64,000 nucleotides of DNA from positions 1 through 64,000 of the forward strand of contig CAZVJF010000012.1 in NCBI GenBank assembly GCA_964627445.1, given 5' to 3'. Positions 18,338-25,783 of the stretch are shown here, in pieces. The position numbers were made by a program, and so were the translations under genes. A model generated the notes under the pieces. It ran no database searches, was not told where the DNA came from, and was given only the letters and a program-made list of their open reading frames with translations. Source of the stretch: Luteibaculum sp964627445. GTDB lineage: Bacteria; Bacteroidota; Bacteroidia; Flavobacteriales_D; Luteibaculaceae. Position 1 is the stretch's first letter. The number at the start of each line of letters is the position of its first letter.

Positions 18338-19494
18338 AGGGCTTGCTCAATGTCTTTAATGATGTCGTCTATGTGCTCCAGGCCTACCGAAAAGCGGGTA
18401 AAGCCGGGCGTGATGCCCACGGCCAATTGCTCCTCGGGCGTTAGCTTGCTGTGGGTGGTAGAGGCCGAGTGGGTGGCTATGCTGCGCACATCGCCCAGGT
18501 TGGCCGTGAGCGAGTGCATCTCGAGTGCGTCCAGAAAACGCTGGCCGCGCTCCAATCCACCCTTTATTTCCATTCCAACCAAACCTCCGCCCATTTTCAT
18601 TTGCTTTTGCGATAAGGCAAACTGCGGGTAGTCTTCCAGCCCAGGGTAAATAACCTGCGCAACATCTTTTTGCGTTGTAAGGAACTCCGCTAAGGCCAGG
18701 GCATTTTGGCAATGGCGCTCCATGCGTATCGCCAGCGTTTCTAGGCTTTTGGAAAGCACCCAGGCGTTAAAGGGCGAAAGGCTGGCTCCGGTGCGTTTGA
18801 GGAAATCGTAGCACACATCTACATACTGCCCTTTGCCGCAAATGGCGCCCCCCATAACGCGGCCCTGGCCATCGATAAACTTGGTGGCCGAGTGCACCAC
18901 CAAATCGGCACCAAACTGCGCGGGCTGCTGCAAGTACGGGGTAGCAAAGCAGTTGTCTACCACAAACATTATGTTGTGGGCCTTGCAGAGCTTGCCCAAA
19001 AACTCCAAATCGGCCGTTTTTAAGGTGGGATTGGAGGGCGTTTCTACGTAGAGAATTTTGGTGTTGGGCTGGATGGCTTGCTCCCAACTGGCGTTGTCGT
19101 CTACCTCGCAAAAGGTATATTCTACGCCTGCTTTGGGGAGGATGTTGGAAATAATGGTGCGCGTATTGCCAAAAATGGCACCTGCGGCTACAATGTGGTC
19201 GCCTTGCTCTAGGAAGGGCACAAAAGACATGTACACGGCCGCCATACCCGTAGCGGTAGACAAGCCTTTTTCGCATCCTTCCAACAAGGCCAATTTATCG
19301 GCAAAGTCGGTGGTGTTGGGGTTATCGAAGCGCGAGTAGATGTTGCCCTCTTGCTCGCCCGTAAAAAGGTCGGCTCCCTCCTGGGCCGTATCAAAAGTAA
19401 AGCTGGAGGTGAGGTAGAGCGGCACACTGTGCTCTTTGTTCTCGGTACGGGCTATGCGTTGGCGTATGGCTAGGGTTTCGAATTTGTTGGACAT
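18322..19494 (-). CDS. metZ: O-acyl-homoserine sulfhydrylase / cystathionine gamma-synthase family (MetZ-like)
   Basis: The 390-residue Cys/Met-metabolism PLP enzyme has the expected landmarks: YSRFDNPNT near residue 53, TATGMAAVYMSF for phosphate binding, VDNCFATPYLQ, the PLP lysine in VVHSATKFIDGQG (about 207), and the C-terminal TRFSVGLEHIDDII. It would convert the acetylhomoserine made by the downstream MetX domain to homocysteine using sulfide, or to cystathionine using cysteine. Family resemblance favours MetZ (sulfhydrylase) but MetB cannot be excluded from sequence. It starts 2 bp after the osmC-like stop, so the three genes form one operon. Confidence 0.85.
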   Translation of the reverse strand: MSNKFETLAIRQRIARTENKEHSVPLYLTSSFTFDTAQEGADLFTGEQEGNIYSRFDNPNTTDFADKLALLEGCEKGLSTATGMAAVYMSFVPFLEQGDHIVAAGAIFGNTRTIISNILPKAGVEYTFCEVDDNASWEQAIQPNTKILYVETPSNPTLKTADLEFLGKLCKAHNIMFVVDNCFATPYLQQPAQFGADLVVHSATKFIDGQGRVMGGAICGKGQYVDVCYDFLKRTGASLSPFNAWVLSKSLETLAIRMERHCQNALALAEFLTTQKDVAQVIYPGLEDYPQFALSQKQMKMGGGLVGMEIKGGLERGQRFLDALEMHSLTANLGDVRSIATHSASTTHSKLTPEEQLAVGITPGFTRFSVGLEHIDDIIKDIEQALWKSK

Positions 19495-19496
19495 GA

Positions 19497-19904
19497 TTAC
19501 AGGATTTTAAAGCTGCACTGAATGCGTGCGGTTTGTTCTAAGATTTTGTGTACCGAGCAGTATTTCTCGGCACTGAGGTTGATGGCTTTTTGCACTTTGT
19601 CGGGATCTACAGAGCCGCTCAGCTCTAGCTCCAGGTGGATTTCCTCGAAGGTGCTGGGCGTAGCATTGCTGCGGGTGGCTTTGGCTACTGCGCGGTATGC
19701 GGTAATGCTTTGCTTTTGCTTGTAGAGGATGTTGAGCACATCGATGGACAGGCAGCCCGCTAGGCCCACCAACACCAGTTGCATGGGGCGAAAGCCGCTA
19801 TTGCCTGCTTCTAAGCTGGGTGCGGCACACAGGGGAATGCTTACCTCTCCGTTGCTGGCGGTAAAAGCAAAGTTTTTTTGCGATCGTAATACTTCTATTT
19901 CCAT
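19497..19904 (-). CDS. OsmC/Ohr-family protein
   Basis: The 135-residue protein has the OsmC fold signature with both conserved cysteines: GLAGCLSIDVLNIL (about Cys51) and SAEKYCSVHKIL (about Cys112). Family members reduce organic hydroperoxides with a Cys pair. It is the first gene after the SAM-I riboswitch and 2 bp before metZ. OsmC-like genes in such methionine operons are common in Flavobacteriia, which suggests a link to sulfur metabolism rather than a general stress role; that link is inference. Confidence 0.85.
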   Translation of the reverse strand: MEIEVLRSQKNFAFTASNGEVSIPLCAAPSLEAGNSGFRPMQLVLVGLAGCLSIDVLNILYKQKQSITAYRAVAKATRSNATPSTFEEIHLELELSGSVDPDKVQKAINLSAEKYCSVHKILEQTARIQCSFKIL

Positions 19905-19985
19905 TCCTAAAATTTAGTATCCAGAATGGAGGAAACAAAAACCTGCTGCGATGTAAAAGGGGGTTGAAACTTTCGGTTTCGCACG

Positions 19986-20092
19986 CTTATCATCCTCTGG
20001 CGAGCCAGAGCAGGAAGTAGCACCTTTTCCGCAGTCTACGGCTGGTTGCTAAGGTTTCACAGGGCCTTTCCCTCCACCTTTCTGGATAAGTG
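19986..20092 (-). ncRNA. SAM-I (S-box) riboswitch
   Basis: Read on the minus strand from 20092, the sequence has the S-box core in order: CTTATCCAGAAAGGTGGAGGG, then GGCCCTGTGAAACC, AGCAACC, AAGGTGCTACTTCCTGC, and GATGATAAG closing helix P1 against the 5' CTTATC. SAM binding should repress the osmC-metZ-metX/AK/HSD operon that starts at 19904. A short hairpin follows at 19966-19980 (GAAAC-CGAAA-GTTTC); the expression platform is not clear, and it might be at the level of translation. Confidence 0.93.
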
Positions 20093-20372
20093 ATGTAAAG
20101 AACTGGCGGCAAATATAGGAAGATCTTTAAGAATTAAATTCGGCTGGAATGAAATTTAGGCGGGTTGGATAGATTTTTATTTGTTGGAGTTATGGAACAC
20201 CGCATACATACTCGCAATCCCGACCATTGCCCACACCCAGTTACACGCTACGAACTGCTCCAGCAGGCCCTCCCCCTCTCCCCTAAAAAACCGGGTGGCC
20301 CTAGCAGTAAATAAGCCGAAAGGACTATATTTAACGCAAAGTCCATAAAAATCCCTCAGCCCATGCAGCACT
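20093..20372. other. Non-coding stretch before the accessory region
   Basis: Between the riboswitch and the recombinase fragment nothing convincing was found. A 64-codon minus-strand frame at 20177-20371 has no recognisable family. Sequence near 20345-20395 (CATGCAGCACTATGCC...) looks like a frame-shifted continuation of the recombinase 'HSYATHLL' box, which suggests decay of a longer integrase gene towards the left. Confidence 0.35.
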
Positions 20373-20561
20373 ATGCCTTACCCGTACTTATCCGAAGGAG
20401 GAACCGATACCCTATTCATTCAAGAATTATTAGGCCATAACAGCCTAAATACAACCGCTATTTACGCGCATGTGAGCCAAAAATCCTTGCAAAATATCAG
20501 GAGTCCCTTAGACCAAATATTCCCCTCTAAAACACTGAATAACAATAACTTAAAACCATAA
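20373..20561 (+). pseudogene. C-terminal fragment of a tyrosine recombinase (integrase) gene
   Basis: The 62 codons encode SEGGTDTLFIQELLGHNS, then TTAIYAHVSQKSL and IRSPLDQI: the C-terminal box of XerC/D-IntI-type recombinases, with the conserved LGH histidine and the catalytic Tyr in IYAHV. The N-terminal domain and the catalytic Arg box are missing, and the upstream DNA resembles a degraded box II, so this is a remnant. The ending 'IRSPLD' recalls the IntI-like ending 'VRSPLD'. It lies directly beside the first attC-like site, in the orientation of the cassettes. It may be the relic of the enzyme that built the array, but that is inference. Confidence 0.75.
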
Positions 20562-20611
20562 CCGACAAAAGCGTGTATCACGCACTGTCCCGATACACAG
20601 ATGTTGGCAGC
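20561..20611 (+). repeat. attC-like site / left boundary of cassette 1
   Basis: Layout: degenerate R'' (ACCGAC, 20561-20566), L'' GTGTATC (20573-20579), loop, L' GATACAC (20592-20598), and R' GTTGGCAGC (20603-20611). L'' and L' are perfect inverted repeats. R' is the reverse complement of GCTGCCAAC at 22153-22161, the other end of the same gene unit. Confidence 0.6.
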
Positions 20612-20632
20612 AAGCTAAAACGATTACGCTGA

Positions 20633-22147
20633 ATGAAACTAAAAAAGATTAACATAACTCAATTCCGCCACTTGCAGAATTTGGAATTTGATTTTGGAAA
20701 AGTCCTTACGGTCATTGCTGGAGGAAATGGTATCGGTAAAACCTCACTCTTAGGAATTATTGGGCATGTCTTTAAGTATGGACCAGACCCTAAAAATCTA
20801 TTTAGCAACAGATTTGAAACCAAATATTCGCAAGTATTTCGGTTCTCAAGACAACACGATACATTCAACTATAAATACAGAATCACTTTTGATGATGGCA
20901 CTAGCAGAAACGCAGAATTACGGATTGTACAGGAAAATAATAGAACAAGACATAGAATAGATGTAGGAGGACGTGTACGTGGTGGTGGTAAAATTAAAAA
21001 GCCTGTTATCTATTTAAGCCTGAAAAGACTCATTCCATTAGCAGAAGAGAGAACCGTTAAACTCGGCAAGGAAAATCTTGATGCAGGCGACATAGTGAAA
21101 TACAACACGTTATATAATAGAATCTTATCCACCACTGAATCGATAATTCCAATTCATACAAAATCCAGTAATAAATACTCCTTTTCTCCGACAACGGGCA
21201 ACTATGATGTTCATGGCATTTCTTCTGGACAGGATAATTTGGGTCAGATAATATTGGCCATTTTATCCTTCGAAAAACTGAAAGAAACTCAAGAAGATTA
21301 TGAGGGAGGAGTACTATTGATAGATGAAATTGACGCTACTCTATACCCGGCCGCACAAAAAAACCTTTTGAAAATACTGTTAGAGAAGGGCCAAGAATTA
21401 GATCTGCAAATTATTTTCACAACACACTCTTCTGATATCATGAACCTTCTAGCTTCCCGCAGAGGTTCAAGATTTAAGAATCACACGAATTTTGTTGGAT
21501 TAACCAATTCGCTTGGAAATGTTGAGGTTAAACAAGGTCAAAGCGAACTAAAGAGCATTCTCGCTGATATAAACCATGAAGCAATTTCGCTAGTTCAACC
21601 CAAAAAGATTAATGTCTATTTTGAGGACAATGAGGCTAAGTGCTTTTATGCAGGAATAGTGAATACTGAGAACTTAGATTGCGATCTTAATTATAAAGAT
21701 TCAAGTATTAGTTGTGGAACATACAAGACACTCATTGACAAAGGATTTGAAGAATTTTTTCGAAGCATAGTTGTACTTGATGGAGATTTCAAAGAAACCA
21801 TGACAACTACCGATGACAACACATTGGTATTCCTGCCAGGAGAAGAAAGACCTGAAAATATTGTGAAAGATTTTCTTTCGAATTTACCTGAAGATGATAG
21901 CTTCTGGGATAATGAATTTAACTATACAAAAAGAGTTTTTCTTCAAAATATTGATGGGGTTGCGAACGACCGTGTTGCAATGAAACGGTGGTTTAATGAA
22001 GAACTTAAATACTGGGGTATAGATGGAACTACCTTGTTCAAAAGGTGGGCCGACCTCAATCCGGATGAGACAACGGCAATAAACATTAGAACCCAACACA
22101 TTGTCAACCGAATCCTTGAGAACTATATTGAGGTTATGACAAATTAA
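20633..22147 (+). CDS. AAA ATPase with C-terminal TOPRIM-like region (OLD-like, probable defence protein)
   Basis: The 504-residue protein has an ABC/SMC-type ATPase: Walker A GGNGIGKTS (30-38), a signature-like SSGQ (197-200), Walker B VLLIDEID (227-234) and H-loop TTHSS (263-267). Behind it is a region with TOPRIM-like acidic motifs: FEDNEAKCFY (Glu331/Glu334) and VVLDGD (Asp383/Asp385). This is the domain order of OLD-family ATP-dependent nucleases and of anti-phage effectors such as GajA; the TOPRIM part is diverged, so nuclease activity is not certain. No UvrD-like partner (GajB) or HNH partner (PtuB) is adjacent. The gene sits alone between cassette ends GTTGGCAGC and GCTGCCAAC and is AT-rich compared with the core genes. 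An anti-phage role is inferred from family and context. Confidence 0.7.
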   Translation: MKLKKINITQFRHLQNLEFDFGKVLTVIAGGNGIGKTSLLGIIGHVFKYGPDPKNLFSNRFETKYSQVFRFSRQHDTFNYKYRITFDDGTSRNAELRIVQENNRTRHRIDVGGRVRGGGKIKKPVIYLSLKRLIPLAEERTVKLGKENLDAGDIVKYNTLYNRILSTTESIIPIHTKSSNKYSFSPTTGNYDVHGISSGQDNLGQIILAILSFEKLKETQEDYEGGVLLIDEIDATLYPAAQKNLLKILLEKGQELDLQIIFTTHSSDIMNLLASRRGSRFKNHTNFVGLTNSLGNVEVKQGQSELKSILADINHEAISLVQPKKINVYFEDNEAKCFYAGIVNTENLDCDLNYKDSSISCGTYKTLIDKGFEEFFRSIVVLDGDFKETMTTTDDNTLVFLPGEERPENIVKDFLSNLPEDDSFWDNEFNYTKRVFLQNIDGVANDRVAMKRWFNEELKYWGIDGTTLFKRWADLNPDETTAINIRTQHIVNRILENYIEVMTN

Positions 22148-22152
22148 AGCCA

Positions 22153-22217
22153 GCTGCCAACAAAACCTATACGCAATGCCCTGCGGGACACTGCGCATAG
22201 CCAAACCGTTGGCACCC
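22153..22217 (+). repeat. attC-like site between cassettes 1 and 2
   Basis: This ~60-bp palindrome has the full attC layout: R'' TGCCAAC (22155-22161), L'' CTATACGCA (22167-22175), a loop with its own CCC-TGC-GGG hairpin, L' CTGCGCATAG (22191-22200) and R' GTTGGCA (22208-22214). L''/L' pair with one mismatch. R' departs from the classic GTTRRRY in its last two bases. Beyond the core, GCTGCCAAC pairs with 20603-20611, and GTTGGCACCC pairs with 24315-24324: each end matches the far end of its own gene unit. Confidence 0.7.
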
Positions 22218-22237
22218 ATTAAAACGAAACAAAAACT

Positions 22238-24313
22238 ATGAATGCAATATTGAAAAAGTTTAGAGTAACGAAATTTAGATCGATAAAGGATTCAGGTTGG
22301 ATTTCAACTGATGAACTTACTTGCTTGGTCGGAACAAATGAATCAGGGAAAACTAATTTATTGGTCGCTTTATGGAAACTTAATCCAGCCAATAATGAAC
22401 CAATTACACCTTTAATTGACTATCCGAGAAAACAATATGTTGACTACCGAGACACTAATGGTGAAGAGATATTCATACAAGCAGAACTTGAGTTATCTGA
22501 TGCTGTTTCGGAAGAAATATCCGATGAACTCGGATTTCATAAAGAACTTGTCAAAACCGTTCGAATTGGCAGGAAGTATAACGGTGAATACGAAATTGAA
22601 TTTCCCATTTCTCAATTATCGACAATTCCGTCTAGCGAATTAAGCTCAATTCTCGAAAATGTACTCAGACAATTCTCAAAGTCAGAATTACAAACCAAAG
22701 AAGATGAATCAACTCTCTCTGACATTCAAAAAAAATTGACTGAGCTTCACGAGAAATCAAAGAAGAAAGAAGAAATTAAACAAGAAGACGTAGTCGCCAT
22801 TGAAGATGAATTTGACAGTTTCATTTCAAGCAATTACAAGAGAAAACTTAACATAAACAGTTTCTTTAATGACAAGCTAAAACCCAGATTTTCAAAATTG
22901 ATTTCTGTTTTTGAAGAGAATGGAATATCAACAAACGAAACTGTTGATGGGATAATCAAAGAAAATCTACCCTCTTTTGTTTACTATTCAGATTATGGGA
23001 ATCTTGATTCTGAAATCTATTTACCACATGTAATTGATAATCTTAAAAGGAATGACCTTGGTGAAAAAGAAAGAGCCAAAGTTAGAAGCCTGAAAGTCTT
23101 ATTCGAGTTTGTTAGACTTTCACCAAATGAAATTCTTGAACTTGGAAAAGAAACAATCCAAAATGTAACTGATGCAACTATTGAGTCTGAAAAAGACAAG
23201 AAAAAGAAACGGGAAATTTTATTGCAATCCGCTTCAAATAAATTAACTCAAGAGTTTAAAGAATGGTGGAAACAAGGCAATTACAGATTCAGATTTCAAG
23301 CTGACGGAAATCATTTTCGAATATGGGTAAGTGATGATTTACGGACAGAAGAAGTGGAACTTGAAGGAAGAAGTCGTGGACTTCAATGGTTTTTTAGCTT
23401 TTTCTTAGTCTTTCTTGTAGAAAGCAAGGATTCACACTCAAATTGCATACTTCTACTCGATGAGCCAGGCTTATCTCTTCATCCAATCGCTCAATTCAAC
23501 CTAATTGATTTTTTCAATTCCTTATCAGGAGAGAACCAACTTTTGTATACAACTCACTCACCATTTTTGGTTGATCCAAATGACTTGGGTAATGTGAAAG
23601 CACTTTATGTCGGAGATGATGGAACTTCGATAATTTCAGAAGACTTGCGAGCTAACGAAAAGATTGCGGAAAAGTCAATTTACCCAATTCATGCTGCAAT
23701 TGGCTTAACCGTAAGTGATACACTTTTATTAGGGAGTGTACCTGTATTAGTAGAAGGTCCTTCTGACCAAATTTATCTTCAACTAATCAAGAATCACTTA
23801 ATAGGTCTATCAAAATTCAACCTTGGAAAAGAACTTGTTTTTATTCCAACAGGCGGAGTAAAAGGAATGTCACCAGTGATTAAAATACTGCTAGGAAGAG
23901 AAAATGAACTGCCAATTGCCCTAATGGATTCAGACAAGCAAGGGGAACAGAAGATAAAACAACTGAGAAATGGTCTTTACAAAGACGAGAAGGAGAAGGT
24001 AATTCCTGTTGCTGATATACTTGGCGAAGGAGAGTATGAAATTGAAGACTTGTTGCCAAATGATGAGCTTGCCCGAGTGTTTTCCAAGAAATTTAGGGGA
24101 GATAAAACGGAAGACTTTGAGTACATCTACGACAAGTCAAAACCAATAGTTGACCAAATGGAAGACTTTGCTAAAACCAACGGAATCGAACTTGAACTTG
24201 GATGGAAAGTTGATCTCGCAAAAGATTTCCAAAAGATCTTTGATAGAATAAAAGATAGAATTGAAGAAGAACTAATTGGAAAATGGGAAGAACTGTTTAA
24301 GAAAATAAAATAA
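22238..24313 (+). CDS. OLD-family ATP-dependent endonuclease (AAA + TOPRIM)
   Basis: The 691-residue protein shows Walker A GTNESGKTN (32-40), a long charged coiled-coil insertion (about 145-345), signature-like GRSRGLQW (377-384), Walker B ILLLDEPG (404-411) and H-loop TTHSP (438-442). A C-terminal TOPRIM domain follows: VLVEGPSD (Glu506), MDSD (Asp564/Asp566) and EIEDLLP (601-607). All metal-binding acidic residues of active OLD nucleases appear to be present. It is unrelated in detail to the upstream ATPase/TOPRIM gene, so the two were probably acquired separately. It forms cassette 2 alone, bracketed by GTTGGCACCC and GGGTGCCAAC. Stand-alone OLD proteins include phage-exclusion factors; a defence role is likely but inferred. 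Confidence 0.82.
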   Translation: MNAILKKFRVTKFRSIKDSGWISTDELTCLVGTNESGKTNLLVALWKLNPANNEPITPLIDYPRKQYVDYRDTNGEEIFIQAELELSDAVSEEISDELGFHKELVKTVRIGRKYNGEYEIEFPISQLSTIPSSELSSILENVLRQFSKSELQTKEDESTLSDIQKKLTELHEKSKKKEEIKQEDVVAIEDEFDSFISSNYKRKLNINSFFNDKLKPRFSKLISVFEENGISTNETVDGIIKENLPSFVYYSDYGNLDSEIYLPHVIDNLKRNDLGEKERAKVRSLKVLFEFVRLSPNEILELGKETIQNVTDATIESEKDKKKKREILLQSASNKLTQEFKEWWKQGNYRFRFQADGNHFRIWVSDDLRTEEVELEGRSRGLQWFFSFFLVFLVESKDSHSNCILLLDEPGLSLHPIAQFNLIDFFNSLSGENQLLYTTHSPFLVDPNDLGNVKALYVGDDGTSIISEDLRANEKIAEKSIYPIHAAIGLTVSDTLLLGSVPVLVEGPSDQIYLQLIKNHLIGLSKFNLGKELVFIPTGGVKGMSPVIKILLGRENELPIALMDSDKQGEQKIKQLRNGLYKDEKEKVIPVADILGEGEYEIEDLLPNDELARVFSKKFRGDKTEDFEYIYDKSKPIVDQMEDFAKTNGIELELGWKVDLAKDFQKIFDRIKDRIEEELIGKWEELFKKIK

Positions 24314-24314
24314 C

Positions 24315-24758
24315 GGGTGCCAACAATGATCTGAGCTGAAATCCAAGCTTTAATATCATTTTTAACATTTCATAGATAGTACTTTTCTAGGCACGTAATT
24401 CGGGTCGTACATCATGCCGCTTTGGGCTATAGCAAAAGCCTGTTTCAGGAGCTTGTTGCAGATCGTAATTAGGGCTAGTTTTTACTTTTTCCTTTGGCTA
24501 CCAGCCGCTCATATAATGCTTTACACTGCGGATTGCGTGCACAGGCTGTAAAACTGCACATAAACAGGTGATTTCTCACGTTGGGCTCTCCTGCTTTGCT
24601 TTTGCGAGTTTTGCCACAAAGGTTATCGCGCAGGATTTCAAATCCTGTGTAGCACTATCCCTGCTGTTTTTTATGCCTCGTTTATCCTTAACAAGGGATC
24701 TCCATTGGATGCTTTATAGTAACTTCGGTAAACATACGAGCCGAGGACGTTGTGTTTA
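24315..24758. repeat. Cassette 2/3 junction with IS110 relic
   Basis: No functional gene is present. GGGTGCCAAC (24315-24324) ends cassette 2 and GTTGTGTTTA (24749-24758) starts cassette 3; these two do not pair with each other. Between them lie AATGATCTGAGCTGAA (also at 25561 with one change and at 27833), the end of a decayed IS110-type transposase gene (24362-24616, minus), and a hairpin CAGGATTT-CA-AATCCTG near 24630-24647. The block is about 425 bp, far longer than a simple attC site, so it appears enlarged by insertion. Confidence 0.6.
24362..24616 (-). pseudogene. IS110-family transposase, C-terminal relic (copy A)
   Basis: On the minus strand the DNA encodes SKAGEPNVRNHLFMCSFTA, then CKALYERLVAKGKSK, a frameshift near 24479-24485, and then LALITICNKLLKQAFAIAQ ending at a TAA at 24362-24364. 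This is the C-terminal half of the Transposase_20 domain of IS110/IS1111 elements. The N-terminal DEDD domain is absent. The copy is therefore inactive. Confidence 0.72.
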
Positions 24759-24792
24759 ATAAGTGTTCTGACGAAACATTTACCTTTGGATA

Positions 24793-25377
24793 ATGAACAA
24801 CCAAACCAACTGGACTCCAGGACCGGAAGAGAACAAATTAAACCTTACCGATTTTGATCAAATCAATCAAAAGGAAGCGGAAGGTCTCATCAAGTCTGAG
24901 TTACAGTTGTTCGATTTGGAAGAAGATGAGGACATTTCCGTCACTAAAATTCTTGAACTACATAAGATAGCTTTTGAAGCCTTGTACGATTGGGCAGGTA
25001 AATGGAGGACAGTAAAGGTATCCGTGGGACAAATAAACCCACCTTCTCCAAAGAAAATTCCCAACCTGATGTATCAATACATCGATAATCTAAATTTTAA
25101 AGTTAGTAATGCGAAAAACAAAGCTGAACAACTTCAAGCTATTGTTTATGGTCATTACGAATTCATTAAAATCCACCCTTTTAATAACGGAAATGGACGA
25201 ACGGGGCGTTTAATAATGAATTGGGTCTGCTTGAAATTTGGGTACAAGCCAATAACACTTTATTCCAGAGAAGGTGAGTCTAGAAAAACCTACATCGAAG
25301 CTCTTCAAAAAGCGGATGACGGTAACTTTAAGCCTTTAGAAAACCTGATTGAAGTAGAACTTGAATTATTTAGCTGA
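24793..25377 (+). CDS. Fic/DOC family protein (probable AMP-transferase toxin)
   Basis: The 194-residue protein carries the complete Fic active-site loop HPFNNGNGRTGR (128-139) with the catalytic His and the phosphate-binding GNGR, plus the upstream flap region (VSVGQINPPSPKKIP). Such enzymes usually transfer AMP to a hydroxyl of a target protein. No inhibitory helix (S/T)xxxE(G/N) is seen inside this protein, so control in trans is expected; a small convergent gene at 25366-25530 has exactly this motif. Together they form cassette 3. Its start (ATG 24793) is 35 bp after the cassette start. Confidence 0.88.
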   Translation: MNNQTNWTPGPEENKLNLTDFDQINQKEAEGLIKSELQLFDLEEDEDISVTKILELHKIAFEALYDWAGKWRTVKVSVGQINPPSPKKIPNLMYQYIDNLNFKVSNAKNKAEQLQAIVYGHYEFIKIHPFNNGNGRTGRLIMNWVCLKFGYKPITLYSREGESRKTYIEALQKADDGNFKPLENLIEVELELFS

Positions 25378-25530
25378 TCTCAACTTCAAAAGCTTCAGAA
25401 CTAACCTTGATAAAATTTTACGAGAAACTGTCTGATTCTCCAGAGCCATCGTAGAGTAAACATCTCTTACAACGATCTCTTGAACCGATTTAGCACTTGA
25501 TAACTGGCGGTATTTCTCCGAAAACTTCAT
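25366..25530 (-). CDS. Candidate Fic antitoxin with inhibitory-helix motif
   Basis: The open frame could start up to 27 bp earlier, but the ATG at 25530 gives a 54-residue basic protein starting MKFSEKYRQL. It contains TMALEN (27-32), which fits the Fic inhibitory-helix consensus (S/T)xxxE(G/N), followed by QTVS as in many Fic-associated helices. It is encoded on the opposite strand with its 3' end overlapping the Fic stop by 12 bp. Known class I antitoxins such as VbhA are normally next to and co-directional with the Fic gene, so this convergent layout is unusual. The role is inferred from motif and position. Confidence 0.55.
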   Translation of the reverse strand: MKFSEKYRQLSSAKSVQEIVVRDVYSTMALENQTVSRKILSRLVLKLLKLRSAK

Positions 25531-25597
25531 GAAACAAAGATAAGAATTACTAAACACAACAATGATCTGAGCTAAAATTCAAGCTTTTAACTCATTT

Positions 25598-25725
25598 TTA
25601 ACATTTCATAGATAGTACTTTTCTAGGCACGTAATTCGGGTCGTACATCATGCCGCTTTGGGCTATAGCAAAAGCCTGTTTTAAGAGTTTGTTGCAGACT
25701 GCAATTAATGCTAGTTATTTTTGCT
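25598..25725 (-). pseudogene. IS110-family transposase, C-terminal relic (copy B)
   Basis: The minus strand encodes LALIAVCNKLLKQAFAIAQ, then SGMMYDPNYVPRKVLSMKC and TAA (25598-25600). This is nearly identical to the end of copy A at 24362. Only the last ~40 codons remain. The two copies may come from one element type that inserted into, or was copied with, the cassette junctions. Confidence 0.7.
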
Positions 25726-25762
25726 TTTTCTTGTCGGAGGTTCTTTGTGTTTATGGCCATGG

Positions 25763-25783
25763 CGCAGGATTGCAAATCCTGCG
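25763..25783. repeat. Perfect 21-nt hairpin CGCAGGATT-GCA-AATCCTGCG
   Basis: A 9-bp stem with a 3-nt loop. An identical copy is at 27009-27029 and a diverged one near 24628-24648. All three lie in cassette junctions of the accessory region, so the hairpin belongs to the repeated junction block rather than to any gene. Confidence 0.75.

Noticed and set aside
20177..20371. 64-codon minus-strand ORF before the recombinase fragment
   Set aside because: No family recognised, no promoter or ribosome site, and it overlaps DNA that looks like degraded integrase sequence.
20633..24313. A complete Gabija or PARIS system
   Set aside because: OLD-like proteins are present, but no UvrD-like GajB and no AriA/AriB pair; each gene is in its own cassette.
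24568..24759. 63-codon plus-strand ORF in the cassette 2/3 junction
   Set aside because: Antisense shadow of the IS110 relic and the hairpin repeat.
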